Positions 52,456 through 62,399 of a DNA stretch of 64,000 bases are shown piece after piece. Positions within the stretch are counted from its first letter, which is position 1; each line of letters starts with the position of its first letter. Location: assembly GCA_903823665.1 (NCBI GenBank), contig CAIJTR010000153.1, positions 1-64,000 on the forward strand, in the 5' to 3' direction. The position numbers and the translations under genes were made by a program. Below the pieces are notes generated by a model. The model did no database searches. It saw only the letters and a program-made list of their open reading frames with translations, and was not told the DNA's origin. This DNA comes from an uncultured Rhodospirillales bacterium. Its GTDB lineage: Bacteria; Pseudomonadota; Alphaproteobacteria; Acetobacterales; Acetobacteraceae.

Positions 52456-52483
52456 CCTGGAAATCCTTGCTGCAGCGCGCCAT

Positions 52484-52505
52484 GCGAATACGACGTCGCA
52501 TTCGC
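52484..52505. promoter_or_regulatory. Palindromic operator candidate between hpnH and tetR
   Basis: GCGAAT-ACGACGTCGC-ATTCGC is a 22-base near-perfect palindrome with a CGACGTCG core. An overlapping repeat AATACG...CGTATT (52487-52510) adds symmetry. It lies in the 89-base gap between divergent genes, as expected for a TetR operator controlling both. Confidence 0.55.
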
Positions 52506-52544
52506 GTATTGGCATTGCGGTCTCGACGTGTCAATCATCCGCGT

Positions 52545-53174
52545 ATGAGTTCGAGCATCACCACACGTCGCAGCCCGGTTCAGGAGCGCAGCCAGGAAAC
52601 GGTGGCGCGCGCCCTCGCTGCGGCAACTGCTTTGCTGGGACGTGGGGTTTCGGTGGAGGCGCTCACCACAGCCGCCATCGCGCATGAGGCGGGGATGTCC
52701 GTCGGCGGGCTGTATCGTTTTTTCCCGGACAAGCAGGCCATCGTCGATGCCATCGCCGTCAAGCACATGGAGATTTTCCAGGAGCGGATGGGTGAGGCGC
52801 TGATGGCCGATTTTCCCGCCACCCCGCAGGACTTTCTGGCGGTGGTTGTGGATTCTTTCGTGGCCTATCTGGATGAGAAGCCGGATTTCCGCACCCTGGC
52901 CTTCGGTGCCCCGGGCGGCGGACGCTACATCAGCCGCCCGACCCGCGAGGATTACGCCGGCCATGAAGTGTCCGGCATGGTGATGGAGTTCATCGAAGGG
53001 GCGTTCGACATCAAGCCCACGCCCGAATTTGCGTTCCGGCTGCGTGTGGCGACAGAAATTGGTGATCGCCTGCTCGCCTTCGCGTTCGAGCAGCCAGACC
53101 TCATTGCACGCAAAACAGTGCTGGACGAGGCTAAGTCCTTGCTGGCTGGTTATCTATTTGAGCAGTGCGATTGA
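52545..53174 (+). CDS. TetR-family transcriptional regulator
   Basis: Regulator of 209 residues. The N-terminal helix-turn-helix (RGVSVEALTTAAIAHEAGMSVGGLYRFFPDKQAIVDAI) is canonical TetR; the C-terminal ligand domain has no diagnostic signature. Start ATG 52545 avoids the frame extension running into the hpnH promoter. Divergent from hpnH across a palindrome, so it probably controls hpnH and itself. Its effector is unknown. Confidence 0.85.
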   Translation: MSSSITTRRSPVQERSQETVARALAAATALLGRGVSVEALTTAAIAHEAGMSVGGLYRFFPDKQAIVDAIAVKHMEIFQERMGEALMADFPATPQDFLAVVVDSFVAYLDEKPDFRTLAFGAPGGGRYISRPTREDYAGHEVSGMVMEFIEGAFDIKPTPEFAFRLRVATEIGDRLLAFAFEQPDLIARKTVLDEAKSLLAGYLFEQCD

Positions 53175-53278
53175 CAGAAGCTCGGCGGTGGCATTAGGTC
53201 GGGTTATGGCATCCAACCTGCACATGACCGGGCGGTATTATACGTCGCTTGCATAGCGGCGGGATGGGTTTGTCATCT

Positions 53279-53306
53279 TTCAACCGCTGCCTCGCCAGCG
53301 GTTGAA
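53279..53306. terminator. Strong hairpin downstream of tetR
   Basis: TTCAACCGCTG and CAGCGGTTGAA form a perfect 11-bp stem with a 6-base loop, 104 bases after the tetR stop and 46 before the next gene. No long U-run follows, so it may terminate weakly or act in the leader of the dehydrogenase mRNA. Confidence 0.45.
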
Positions 53307-53351
53307 CCTTCCGGAACGGCGCTGGCCTCGTGGCTTATAAGAGGTCTGGTC

Positions 53352-54116
53352 GTGTCAGAAAAACGCAGCGCGCTATTCATTGGTATCATTGGCTTTGGCG
53401 CGTTTGGGCGTCTGATGGCGACGCATCTGCACCCGTATTTCGAACTCTGCGCGCATGATCCGGCGCTGCCATCCGGCGAGGTGATCCAAGGTGTTGAAAT
53501 GGTCGGGCTCGCACGCGCCGCCGCCTGCGAAATAGTGGTGCTGGCGGTTCCAGTGAACGGAATGGAGGCGACCGTTACCGCAATTCACCCGTTGCTGCGG
53601 CCAGATGCATTGGTGCTTGATGTGGGCTCCGTGAAATGCATCCCCGCCGAGATCATGCGCCGGGGACTGCCGGTCACTGTGGATATCATAGCCACCCACC
53701 CATTGTTCGGCCCGCAAAGTGCAAAGCACGGCATTGCCGGTTCGAAGATCGCGCTCTGTCCAGTTCGCGGCAGCCGGACGCCACGTGTCGCCGCATTTCT
53801 TTCCAAGATGCTGCGTCTTGAGGTGATCGTGACAACGCCCGAGGAGCATGATCGGGAGGCTGCGATGGTGCAGGGACTGACGCATCTGATCGCCAAGGTG
53901 TTGGTGCAAATGGAGCCGCTGCCAACCCGGATGACCACGCGCAGCTTCGATCTCATCATGAAGGCTGTCAGTATGGTTCGGTATGACGCGCCCGAGGTCT
54001 TTCAGGCGATCGAACGCGCCAATCCCTATGCGCGAGAGGTCAGGACGTCGTTTTTCCAGCTCGCCGCCGCATTGGACGCAGAGTTAGCGGATAGCTGTTC
54101 TAATATTTATGGTTGA
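53352..54116 (+). CDS. Prephenate/arogenate dehydrogenase-like protein
   Basis: TyrA-family oxidoreductase of 254 residues from GTG 53352. Rossmann motif GIIGFGAFG, the substrate-site HPLFGPQSA with its conserved histidine, and the helical dimer region (MVQGLTHLIAKVL) are present. It would oxidatively decarboxylate prephenate or arogenate in tyrosine synthesis. It is shorter than most TyrA proteins and lacks an ACT domain. Tail-to-tail, it overlaps the RcnB-like gene by 17 bases. Confidence 0.75.
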   Translation: MSEKRSALFIGIIGFGAFGRLMATHLHPYFELCAHDPALPSGEVIQGVEMVGLARAAACEIVVLAVPVNGMEATVTAIHPLLRPDALVLDVGSVKCIPAEIMRRGLPVTVDIIATHPLFGPQSAKHGIAGSKIALCPVRGSRTPRVAAFLSKMLRLEVIVTTPEEHDREAAMVQGLTHLIAKVLVQMEPLPTRMTTRSFDLIMKAVSMVRYDAPEVFQAIERANPYAREVRTSFFQLAAALDAELADSCSNIYG

Positions 54117-54456
54117 CCGGCACCACGCTGATAACCGCCCCGGTGGGTGTGCCGAGGACGAACACGCCATCAAGTGACCGCCATTCATAACCCGATGGTG
54201 GCGTGCGCAAACCCTGGCCTTCCCAATGGAACGGCGTGGCGCGCCCCCAATCGAGGATGTTCATTTTGTCGCCGACCTGCCAATGCCGGTAAGCGGGATA
54301 GTGGGGGCGCTGGCCCGAAAGCTCCGGCGTTGTGCGCTGGATATCCTGCGGTTGCTTGGCAATCTGCGGCTCCTGCGCAGGTTGCTGCGCCTGCGCCGTG
54401 AGCGAGCTGGCGGCACAGAACAACAAGACGACAAAAAGGCGGCGTGGGACTGTCAT
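54100..54456 (-). CDS. RcnB-like periplasmic protein
   Basis: Small protein of 118 residues with a Sec signal (MTVPRRLFVVLLFCAASSLTA). The C-terminal RcnB-type domain includes VGDKMNILDWGRA, PPSGYEWRSLDGVFVLGTPTGAVISVV. RcnB in E. coli influences nickel/cobalt efflux, but most alphaproteobacterial relatives are uncharacterised. ATG 54456 was preferred to 54474 for the signal peptide. A second RcnB-like gene lies 47 bases upstream. Confidence 0.7.
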   Translation of the reverse strand: MTVPRRLFVVLLFCAASSLTAQAQQPAQEPQIAKQPQDIQRTTPELSGQRPHYPAYRHWQVGDKMNILDWGRATPFHWEGQGLRTPPSGYEWRSLDGVFVLGTPTGAVISVVPVNHKY

Positions 54457-54503
54457 GCCTCGATCTTTACGCAAAACAGCCTCGCGCCGCCAAGCCGCAA
54501 ACG

Positions 54504-54863
54504 TCAGCGCGAATGCAGGATGATGTCGGCAATCACGCCGGTGGCGATGGCACCGAGGATGAACCGGCCATCCACTTCACGCCATTCGTAGCCGCGCGGT
54601 GGCTGGCGCAGGTGATGTTGACGGTAATCCACCTCGCCGCCGCGCTGCCAATCTTCAGCATGCATGTGATAGCCACGCTGCCATTCGCGGTGCTGATCGT
54701 ATTGGCGACGCTCATCGCGATGTTCCTCCGGACGGCCGTTGCCCTGAAAGCGGCGATCATCCTGACGGTGTTCATCCTGGTGTGGGTAGGGCTGTGCCAC
54801 AGCAAACGCGGTGCTGAGGCTCAACATCATCAACGATGCAGTGGCGATGCGAAGCTTGTTCAT
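54504..54863 (-). CDS. RcnB-like periplasmic protein
   Basis: Small protein of 119 residues. The signal peptide is MNKLRIATASLMMLSLSTAFAVAQ, followed by a His/Arg/Glu/Gln-rich low-complexity region (about 26-80) and the RcnB-type end PRGYEWREVDGRFILGAIATGVIADIIL. Paralogous to the following gene by the shared GYEWR-x-x-DG-x-F block. The charged, histidine-rich linker could bind metal. Transcribed divergently from cysK. Confidence 0.7.
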   Translation of the reverse strand: MNKLRIATASLMMLSLSTAFAVAQPYPHQDEHRQDDRRFQGNGRPEEHRDERRQYDQHREWQRGYHMHAEDWQRGGEVDYRQHHLRQPPRGYEWREVDGRFILGAIATGVIADIILHSR

Positions 54864-55239
54864 GGCGGGTCCGATCATGTGCGGCGCTAGCGGCGGTGGC
54901 GAAAAGCCAAAGTTGAAACCGTCGCTGCCATCGTCACTATGCCGGCAGGGTGTGGTCAAAATGCAGTCGGAAAAAGGCAAGATCACGACATAGCAGTTGG
55001 ACGCTGAACGATTGCATCAGTTCATGGGACATGGTCCTCCCATCAACCCTGTTCAATGGCAACGCGGCGGCATCGAGCGCCGCAGCGATCCGATTGGCCT
55101 GCTCCTGCTTCAACCCCCCCCACGTGTCGGCCGCGATCAATGGGATCACGGCCGCCGCGCAACCGAAATCGTCACACCTGCTTTCTCCGCTGGCCTTTTG
55201 TCCCTAAGCTCTGGACTCAATCAGGGGAGAAAACGCGGC
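54864..55239. other. Divergent intergenic region between RcnB-like gene and cysK
   Basis: Holds the promoters of both neighbours. The only open frame of note is 70 codons on the minus strand (54937-55149, MIPLIAADTWGGLKQEQANR...). It has a plausible amino-acid mix but no recognisable family and no clear ribosome-binding site, so I do not call it a gene. Confidence 0.4.
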
Positions 55240-56271
55240 ATGGATATTTCAAACTCCGGCCCACACGCCCCCCCGATTGCGTCGGCGCTCGCCGATGCCA
55301 TTGGCAACACCCCGTTGATCAAGCTGCGCCGCGCCTCTGAGGCCACCGGCTGCACGATTCTCGGCAAGGCGGAGTTCATGAATCCCGGCGGCTCGGTGAA
55401 GGACCGCGCGGCGCTGGCCATCATCCAGGACGCCGAACGCAGCGGCGCACTCCGCCCCGGCGGCATAATCGTGGAGGGCACCGCCGGGAATACCGGCATC
55501 GGCCTTACGCTTGTTGGAAATTCCCTCGGCTATCGCAGCGTGATCGTGATGCCGGACACGCAGTCGATTGAGAAAATTGAATATCTGCGCATGATCGGTG
55601 CCGATCTGCGGTTGGTTCCAGCGAAGCCTTACCGTGACCCTGGTAATTATGTTCACGTCTCGCGGCGGATGGCGGAGGAGATGGTGGGGCAGGGCATCAA
55701 TGCCGTTTGGGCCAATCAGTTCGACAACACCGCCAACCGCGACGGCCATGCCGCCACCACGGGGCCGGAAATCTGGCAACAGACCAACGGGCAGGTGGAC
55801 GCCTTCACCTGCGCCTGCGGCTCGGGCGGCACGCTGGCTGGGGTTTCGATGGCGCTGAAGAAGCTGAGGCCCGGTGTGCGCATCGTGCTGGCCGACCCCG
55901 AGGGCAGTGCGCTGTTCGGCTGGGTGAAAAGCAATGACATGACAGTGCAAGGCAGTTCGATCACCGAGGGCATCGGCCAAGGGAGGGTGCCCGGCAATCT
56001 CGCCGACATCAGCATCGACGACGCCGTGCGCATTCCCGACGCCGAGGCGCTGCATCAGGTTTTCGATCTGCTGTGGTACGAGGGGATTTCCGTTGGTGGC
56101 TCAGCCGGGCTGAACGTCGCCGCCGCCGTGCGCGTGGCCAAGGCGATGGGGCCGGGCCACACCATCGTCACCATTCTATGCGACGGCGGTGCCCGCTATC
56201 AAAGCAAGCTGTTCAATCCTGAGTTCCTGATGGGCAAGCATCTGCCGGTGCCGCCTTGGCTGGCGGGGTGA
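55240..56271 (+). CDS. cysK: Cysteine synthase A
   Basis: PLP-dependent O-acetylserine sulfhydrylase of 343 residues. The cofactor lysine is Lys54 in NPGGSVKDRAAL, with substrate loop EGTAGNTGIGL and phosphate-binding ACGSGGTLAGVS. Start ATG 55240 follows AGGGGAGA. It belongs to the longer CysK form common in alphaproteobacteria. Convergent with the phosphohexomutase gene. Confidence 0.88.
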   Translation: MDISNSGPHAPPIASALADAIGNTPLIKLRRASEATGCTILGKAEFMNPGGSVKDRAALAIIQDAERSGALRPGGIIVEGTAGNTGIGLTLVGNSLGYRSVIVMPDTQSIEKIEYLRMIGADLRLVPAKPYRDPGNYVHVSRRMAEEMVGQGINAVWANQFDNTANRDGHAATTGPEIWQQTNGQVDAFTCACGSGGTLAGVSMALKKLRPGVRIVLADPEGSALFGWVKSNDMTVQGSSITEGIGQGRVPGNLADISIDDAVRIPDAEALHQVFDLLWYEGISVGGSAGLNVAAAVRVAKAMGPGHTIVTILCDGGARYQSKLFNPEFLMGKHLPVPPWLAG

Positions 56272-56292
56272 GGGGGACTCGCCGCCCTCCCC

Positions 56293-57702
56293 TCAATGCC
56301 CAGCATTCGCCCCTGAGAAATCTGGCGCGGCCAGCCCACTTGCCTGCAACTGCGCAGCAAGAGCCACCTTGAGCCGATCCAGCCCAGCCTCGTCCTTCGC
56401 CTCGCACCGCGCTACCAGCACCGCCTGCGTGTTCGAAGCCCGCAATAGCCACCAGCCGTCTTCGGTCAGCACACGCACGCCGTCAGTGAGCGAGACGTTC
56501 GCCCCCTCTGCTGCCAGCCTCGCTGCCACTTCCTTGATCACGCCGAATTTGCGGTGATCGTCGCAGTCAAACCGCAGTTCCGGTGTGTTCAACACATGAG
56601 GCAGTGCCGCGCGGACCTCGCCCAGCGTGCCCGTCATGCGTGCGGTGATGCCGAGCAGGCGTATGCCCGCGTAAAGCGCATCGTCAAACCCGTACCACTT
56701 GTCAGCAAAGAACACGTGGCCGGACATTTCGCCGGCCAGCGGGCTGCCGGTCTCAGCCATCTTCGCCTTGATCAGCGAGTGCCCGGTTTTCCACATCAGT
56801 GCTACGCCACCGGCCTTGGCCACTTCGTCGAACAGCACCTGGCTCGCCTTCACGTCGGCGATGATGGTCGCCCCCGGACGGTTTTTCAGAACATCGCGTG
56901 CCAGCACGATCAGCAGCTGATCACCGTAGAGAATTTCGCCGGTGTTATCGACAGCGCCGATCCGGTCGGCATCGCCATCAAACGCGATGCCGAGATCAGC
57001 CTTGCGCGCGGCAACCTCGGCAATCAGCGCCTCCAGGTTCTTCGGCACCGTCGGGTCCGGGTGATGGTTGGGAAAGCGGCCATCAATCTGGGGATACAGA
57101 ATAGTGTGTGTGCCCGGTAGGCGCTTGACGAGACGCACCAGCACATCCCCGGCCGCCCCGTTTCCGTTGTCCCACACCACGTTCAGTGCGCGATCACCGC
57201 CGTCCCAATCCTGAACCAAGCGGTCGACATAGGCCTCCGACACATCAATCTGTCGTTCGCTGCCCTGCGTCTGCGGCACCACATCGCCCGACGCGGCCAT
57301 CGCCCCGATCTCGGCGATGCGCGCGCCAAAGAACGGCTTGCGCGCCAGCATCATCTTGAAGCCGTTATAGTCCGGTGGGTTGTGGCTGCCGGTGACCATG
57401 ATGGCCCCATCCGTCATCTGGATGGTTGAGGCGAAATACAGCATGGGCGTGGGGCCAAGGCCGATGCGCAGTACCTCGATCCCACTGGCCAACAATCCGT
57501 CCACCAGCGCCTGTTCCAGCATCGGTGACGAGACCCGCCCGTCATAGCCCACCGCCACCGTGCTGCCGCCAGCGCGGATCACCACCGAGCCGAAACACCG
57601 GCCGATGGCGAACGCGTCGACAGGATTGAGCGTGCTGCCGACAATGCCACGAATGTCGTATTCGCGCAGAACGGTTGCGTCGAACTGATGCTGAAACGCC
57701 AT
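56293..57702 (-). CDS. Phosphomannomutase/phosphoglucomutase
   Basis: Alpha-D-phosphohexomutase of 469 residues. Phosphoserine Ser106 in [15 protein letters not shown], metal loop DGDADRIG, sugar-binding loop GEMSGH and a C-terminal phosphate-binding [15 protein letters not shown] are all visible. It interconverts hexose 1- and 6-phosphates and sits 36 bases downstream of galU, which consumes glucose 1-phosphate. The pair supplies sugar nucleotides for envelope polysaccharide. Confidence 0.9.
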   Translation of the reverse strand: MAFQHQFDATVLREYDIRGIVGSTLNPVDAFAIGRCFGSVVIRAGGSTVAVGYDGRVSSPMLEQALVDGLLASGIEVLRIGLGPTPMLYFASTIQMTDGAIMVTGSHNPPDYNGFKMMLARKPFFGARIAEIGAMAASGDVVPQTQGSERQIDVSEAYVDRLVQDWDGGDRALNVVWDNGNGAAGDVLVRLVKRLPGTHTILYPQIDGRFPNHHPDPTVPKNLEALIAEVAARKADLGIAFDGDADRIGAVDNTGEILYGDQLLIVLARDVLKNRPGATIIADVKASQVLFDEVAKAGGVALMWKTGHSLIKAKMAETGSPLAGEMSGHVFFADKWYGFDDALYAGIRLLGITARMTGTLGEVRAALPHVLNTPELRFDCDDHRKFGVIKEVAARLAAEGANVSLTDGVRVLTEDGWWLLRASNTQAVLVARCEAKDEAGLDRLKVALAAQLQASGLAAPDFSGANAGH

Positions 57703-57738
57703 GCTACCTTCTCACCTCAAGCCGCCGTTACATGGTCC

Positions 57739-58608
57739 TTAGACGTATTGCTTAAGGAACTCACGCACCGCACCGCTCATATCGGGGCGTTTGAGGGCAA
57801 AGGCAATCTGTGCCTCCAAAAAGCCGATCTTGTCGCCGCAATCGAACCGGCGGCCCTCATAGCGCAGACCATGGAACGGCACCTGACCGATCATCTTGGC
57901 CATGGCGTCTGTCAGCTGGACTTCGTTGCCGGCCCCACGCTCCATGCGGCTCAGATGGTCGATCACGCCGGAGGTGAGCACATAGCGACCGATGATGGAG
58001 AGGTTGGACGGCGCATCTTCAGGCTTCGGCTTCTCGACAAGGCCTTTGACCTCAACGAGGCGGCCATCGTCGCTGCCGATATCGAGAATGCCGTAGCGGT
58101 TGGTCTGTGCGCGCGGCACTTCGGTCACGGCGACTACGCAGCCGCCGGTCTCGTTGTAGGCCTGAGCCAGCTGCAGCGTGCAGGGTGTGTCGGACATCAC
58201 GAGATCGTCTGGCAGCAGAATGGCGAAAGGATCATCGCCGATGAAGGCGCGTGCACACCAAATAGCGTGACCAAGGCCGAGCGGTTCCTGCTGCCGCACG
58301 GTGCTGATTGCGCCCGGCGGCATCTGCAGTTCGCGAAGTGCTGCAAGCTCGGCATTTTTGCTGCGCATCTTCAGAGTGGCTTCAAGTTCGTAGGCAATGT
58401 CGAAATGTTCGACGATGGCGGTCTTGCCGCGGCCGGTGATCATGCAGAATTGTTCGATGCCAGCAGCGCGTGCCTCGTCTACGGCGTATTGGATGAGCGG
58501 CTTGTCAACGACAGGCAGCATTTCCTTGGCCATCGCCTTGGTGGCGGGCAGGAAGCGCGTGCCAAGACCGGCCACGGGAAAAACTGCCTTGCGGAGTGGC
58601 TTGATCAA
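57739..58608 (-). CDS. galU: UTP-glucose-1-phosphate uridylyltransferase
   Basis: Nucleotidyltransferase of 289 residues making UDP-glucose. The N-terminal signature AVFPVAGLGTRFLPATKAMAKEMLPVVDKPLIQYAVDEA and the FAILLPDDLV and GNEVQLTDAM blocks are diagnostic. Likely cotranscribed with the phosphohexomutase. Upstream 58609-58804 holds the presumed promoter. Confidence 0.92.
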   Translation of the reverse strand: MIKPLRKAVFPVAGLGTRFLPATKAMAKEMLPVVDKPLIQYAVDEARAAGIEQFCMITGRGKTAIVEHFDIAYELEATLKMRSKNAELAALRELQMPPGAISTVRQQEPLGLGHAIWCARAFIGDDPFAILLPDDLVMSDTPCTLQLAQAYNETGGCVVAVTEVPRAQTNRYGILDIGSDDGRLVEVKGLVEKPKPEDAPSNLSIIGRYVLTSGVIDHLSRMERGAGNEVQLTDAMAKMIGQVPFHGLRYEGRRFDCGDKIGFLEAQIAFALKRPDMSGAVREFLKQYV

Positions 58609-58804
58609 GTTCTTGGTCCTTTGGCTTTAGGCGTTCGGGCGAGCGGCAGGAAAAAAGGCAAATGTTGGACCCTATCAGCATGTTGAGTGGGCTGAATTGT
58701 GGCAAACACTTTGCCTCCTCATGCGCAGCGTTAGCACGCGTATGCGTGCAGCCAAAGACGACACTTGTATTGAAAATTAGCCAATTGTTGCGGTGTATGA
58801 ATTG

Positions 58805-59242
58805 TCAGCCAAGCAAAACATCGCGCGCCTGATTGACGCGGGCAGCCAGCCAATCTGAGCCACCCTGGTCTGGGTGGGCGGCCCGCATCAGCCTCAGGTA
58901 GGAGGCTTGGATATCCGCCTTGGAAGCACCGTTGCTGAGGCCGAGCACCTGCAGCGCTTCAGCCTGCGTCATCCGCCCCGGTTGCGCGGTTGGAGTCGAC
59001 GAAGGTGCCTTGGAGGTGCCGAGACCGGTCCAGCTCCAGATCAGCGGACCGAGCAACGTGAGCCCCGCGAGCGCCACGCCGCCACGACCCGTCAGAAACA
59101 GCAACGCCGCAAGCAGCAGGCCGCCAATGCCCAGCGTCCACACTCCGAACTGCTTTACGTTGCTGATCTGCGCGCGTGAAAAAACTCCAAGTGCTGCCAT
59201 CACGGCGACCAGACTGGCAAGGCCGAGCAGCAGAAAGATCAC
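58805..59242 (-). CDS. Membrane-anchored J-domain protein
   Basis: A protein of 145 residues with two or three hydrophobic segments in the first 75 residues, a Thr/Pro-rich linker and a C-terminal J-domain (QAEALQVLGLSNGASKADIQASYLRLMRAAHPDQGG). The J-domain carries the HPD motif that stimulates DnaK ATPase. The layout resembles mitochondrial Tim14/Pam18-like co-chaperones. Its start overlaps the malic enzyme stop by ATGA. Confidence 0.8.
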   Translation of the reverse strand: MIFLLLGLASLVAVMAALGVFSRAQISNVKQFGVWTLGIGGLLLAALLFLTGRGGVALAGLTLLGPLIWSWTGLGTSKAPSSTPTAQPGRMTQAEALQVLGLSNGASKADIQASYLRLMRAAHPDQGGSDWLAARVNQARDVLLG

Positions 59243-61530
59243 GAAGCGGTAGCCTGCTTGCGCAACTGCGCCTCCAGCGTTGCCACAGCGCTGATGTTGA
59301 CGATGCCGCGTGCCGTCACACTCGGAACCACCACATGGATTGGCTTCTCCATACCAAGCAGCAAAGGCCCAACCGGCAGCCCGTCCGCTGCCGCCTTCAG
59401 CAGGTTGAACGCTATGTTGGCGGCGTCCAGCCCCGGCATGATCAGAAGATTTGCGGTGCCCGTAAGTTTGCTGTCCGGCACAGCCTTGTCTCGAATGGCG
59501 GCGGACAACGCGGCGTCCGCATGCATTTCACCGTCGATTTCGAGGTCTGGGTCCTGCGCGCGGATCATTGACAGAGCAGCGCGCATCTTGCGGGCGGAGG
59601 GGGATTGGCTTGCCCCAAAGCTGGAATGTGACAGCAATGCTGCCTTTGGTGCCAAACCGAAATTACGCACTTCGGCGGCGGCCAGCAGCGTCATTTCGGC
59701 AATCTGTTCAGCGGTGGGGTCTGTGTTCATATGCGTGTCGCACACGAACAGAGCGCCACCCTGCAAAATCAGACACGACAGCGCGTAAATGCGATCCACA
59801 CCGGCGCGGCGCGGGATGATCGGCATCACATACTGCATGTGCTGCCACCAATCGCCGCTGCCGCCACAGATCGCCACGTCGACCACGCCAGCTTGTAGCA
59901 TCATCGAGGCGATCACCGTGGGCCTCGTGCGCATCCGCCGTGCGGCGGCATCGGGCGGCACGCCGCGCCGCCCCACCAGCGCCTGATACGCGGCCACCAT
60001 CGGCGCGAAGAACGCCTCGTCCTGGTCCGGATCAAGGATGCGCACTGTCTCGCGCAGATCCATGCGCAGGCCCATCTCCACCACGCGCTTTTCAATCACC
60101 GCACGCCTTCCGATCAGGATCGGCTCGGCAATGCCATCATCGACCAGCGTCTGCACAGCGCGCAGGACGCGTTCATCCTCGCCCTCGGCATAGACGATCT
60201 TCGCAGGTGCGGCGCGGGCGCGGTCAAACACCGGGCTCATCAGTTGGCCGGAGCGGAAGACGAAGCGTTCCAGCTCTTGCTGATAGGCAGCGAAATCGGT
60301 GATCGGCCGCGTCGCCACACCGGATGCGATGGCCGCACGTGCTACGGCGGGTGCGATCTGCAGGATCAGCCTTGGGTCGAACGGCTTAGGGATGATGTAT
60401 TCGGTGCCGAACACCGGGGCCGCCCCGCCATAGGCCGCGGCCACCACCTCAGACGCCTCCACGCGAGCCAACTCGGCGATGGCTTCAACCGCGGCCAACT
60501 GCATCGCCATATTGATCGTTGTCGCTCCCACATCCAGCGCACCGCGGAAGATGAAGGGAAAACACAGCACGTTGTTGACCTGATTCGGATAATCACTCCG
60601 CCCGGTGGCAATGATGGCATCCGGGCGCGCGGCACGGACGGCCTCGGGCAGAATCTCCGGCTCTGGATTGGCAAGGGCCAAAATGATCGGCTTGGGGGCC
60701 ATCAGCGGCAGCCATTCCGCCTTCAGCACGCGGGGGGCGGACAGGCCCATAAAGATATCGGCCCCGGCCAGCACATCGCCCAAGGCGCGCGCATCGGTGT
60801 GGCGAGCGTAGCGTCCCATGCGGTCATCCAGGCCCTCACGCCCGGCATGCACCACGCCTTTGATGTCCGTCAGCGTCACATTCTCGGGCTTGAGGCCCAT
60901 CTCCACCAGCAAATCCACGCAGGCCAAAGCCGCAGCGCCCGCGCCCGAGGTGACCAGCTTCACCTCGCCCAGCGTCTTGCCTTGCAGCACCAGCGCGTTG
61001 CGGACGGCAGCGGCCACCGTGATGGCGGTGCCGTGCTGATCGTCATGGAACACCGGAATGTTCATCCGGGCGCGCAGCTTCGTCTCGATGTCGAAGCACT
61101 CGGGAGCCTTGATGTCTTCCAGATTGATCGCCCCGAAGGTCGGCTCAAGGGCTGCCACAACCTCGATGAACTTGTCGGGGTCCTGCTCGTCCACCTCAAT
61201 GTCGAAGACGTCGATCCCGGCGAATTTCTTGAACAGAACCGCCTTGCCCTCCATCACCGGCTTGCCAGCGAGGGCACCGATATTGCCGAGGCCAAGCACA
61301 GCGGTGCCATTGGAGATCACGCCGACGAGGTTACCGCGTGCGGTGTATTTATAGGCGTCATCCGGATTTTTGACGATTTCTTCGCAGGCGGCAGCAACGC
61401 CTGGTGAGTACGCCAGGGCAAGGTCACGCTGTGTGGCCATCCGCTTGGTGGCCTCAATGGCGAGCTTACCCGGGCGGGGCAGGCGATGGTAATCCAGCGC
61501 CGCTTTGCGGAAATCCTCGTCCATCGGCAT
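59239..61530 (-). CDS. maeB: NADP-dependent malic enzyme (MaeB type)
   Basis: A 763-residue fusion. Residues 1-430 are the malic enzyme, with [51 protein letters not shown] and [13 protein letters not shown]. The C-terminal part is a phosphotransacetylase-like domain ([21 protein letters not shown] onward), thought to be regulatory in MaeB. Converts malate to pyruvate with NADPH formation. Overlaps the J-domain gene downstream. Confidence 0.9.
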   Translation of the reverse strand: MPMDEDFRKAALDYHRLPRPGKLAIEATKRMATQRDLALAYSPGVAAACEEIVKNPDDAYKYTARGNLVGVISNGTAVLGLGNIGALAGKPVMEGKAVLFKKFAGIDVFDIEVDEQDPDKFIEVVAALEPTFGAINLEDIKAPECFDIETKLRARMNIPVFHDDQHGTAITVAAAVRNALVLQGKTLGEVKLVTSGAGAAALACVDLLVEMGLKPENVTLTDIKGVVHAGREGLDDRMGRYARHTDARALGDVLAGADIFMGLSAPRVLKAEWLPLMAPKPIILALANPEPEILPEAVRAARPDAIIATGRSDYPNQVNNVLCFPFIFRGALDVGATTINMAMQLAAVEAIAELARVEASEVVAAAYGGAAPVFGTEYIIPKPFDPRLILQIAPAVARAAIASGVATRPITDFAAYQQELERFVFRSGQLMSPVFDRARAAPAKIVYAEGEDERVLRAVQTLVDDGIAEPILIGRRAVIEKRVVEMGLRMDLRETVRILDPDQDEAFFAPMVAAYQALVGRRGVPPDAAARRMRTRPTVIASMMLQAGVVDVAICGGSGDWWQHMQYVMPIIPRRAGVDRIYALSCLILQGGALFVCDTHMNTDPTAEQIAEMTLLAAAEVRNFGLAPKAALLSHSSFGASQSPSARKMRAALSMIRAQDPDLEIDGEMHADAALSAAIRDKAVPDSKLTGTANLLIMPGLDAANIAFNLLKAAADGLPVGPLLLGMEKPIHVVVPSVTARGIVNISAVATLEAQLRKQATAS

Positions 61531-61608
61531 CAGTCTCTCCCGGGATCAGTGGGTTGCACGATCCGCTCCGGGGAGCATTTGCGCAACATGTGTTGCCTAA
61601 AGGGGATA

Positions 61609-61691
61609 TGCGGTCGAGAAGACTCGAACTTCCACGAGGTTACCCCCACAAGCACCTCAAGCTTGCGCGTCTACCATTCCGCCACGACCGC
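61609..61691 (-). tRNA. tRNA-Leu (anticodon GAG), CCA not encoded
   Basis: Class II tRNA of 83 bases on the minus strand. Acceptor GCGGTCG pairs with CGACCGC; the anticodon arm is CAAGC-TTGAGGT-GCTTG with anticodon GAG. The variable arm is TGGGGGTAACCTCG-like and the T-loop is TTCGAGT. Discriminator A. Placed between maeB and lipB. Confidence 0.93.
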
Positions 61692-61736
61692 ATATGGTAG
61701 GAGGCGGGCGTATAGCCGATCAACCAGCGGGCAGCA

Positions 61737-62399
61737 ATGACTGAAAATGCATCTTTGCCGGAATGGCGCATCACCGACGGTCTGACCGATTATCCCGAGG
61801 CGCTTGAGTTCATGCGTGAGCGCGTGGCGGAGATCCGTGCGGGGACGGCGGGTGAGCTGGTCTGGATGGTCGAACACCCGCCGCTTTACACGGCCGGCAC
61901 GTCCGCCAAGCCTGCTGACCTGCAGGACGCCAGCCGATTCCCGACCTTCGAGGCCGGGCGTGGCGGGCAATGGACCTATCACGGTCCCGGCCAGCGCACC
62001 GGCTACGTCATGCTCGATCTCACCCAGACGCATGGCTCCGTCCCGCCGCGTGACGTGCGCTGCTATGTCCATGGCCTGGAGGAATGGCTGATCCGCACGC
62101 TGGACCGGTTCGGCGTGCGCGGCGAGCGGCGGGAGGGGCGCGTGGGCATTTGGGTTGCGGACCGGATGGCCGGAACCGAATCGAAGATCGCGGCCCTTGG
62201 CGTTCGCGTCACCCGCTGGGTCAGTTGGCACGGCGTGGCCCTTAATGTGGAGCCGAACCTCGACCATTTTGGCGGCATCATCCCCTGCGGCATCGCCGAG
62301 CATGGCGTCACCAGCCTACACGCGCTCGGCATTCTCGCCACGATGGACGAGGTGGATGCTGCTTTGCGCGCGTCGTGGGGCGAGGTGTTTGGCGGCTAG
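61737..62399 (+). CDS. lipB: Octanoyltransferase LipB
   Basis: Transfers octanoyl groups from ACP to lipoyl domains. The protein has 220 residues with [21 protein letters not shown], catalytic Lys150 ([11 protein letters not shown]) and acyl-thioester Cys184 ([15 protein letters not shown]). The CTAG at its end serves as stop codon for both lipB and the convergent ligase gene. Confidence 0.9.
   Translation: MTENASLPEWRITDGLTDYPEALEFMRERVAEIRAGTAGELVWMVEHPPLYTAGTSAKPADLQDASRFPTFEAGRGGQWTYHGPGQRTGYVMLDLTQTHGSVPPRDVRCYVHGLEEWLIRTLDRFGVRGERREGRVGIWVADRMAGTESKIAALGVRVTRWVSWHGVALNVEPNLDHFGGIIPCGIAEHGVTSLHALGILATMDEVDAALRASWGEVFGG

Noticed and set aside
54937-55149. 70-codon minus-strand frame upstream of cysK
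   Set aside because: Plausible composition but no family, no clear ribosome-binding site, and it fills a divergent promoter region.
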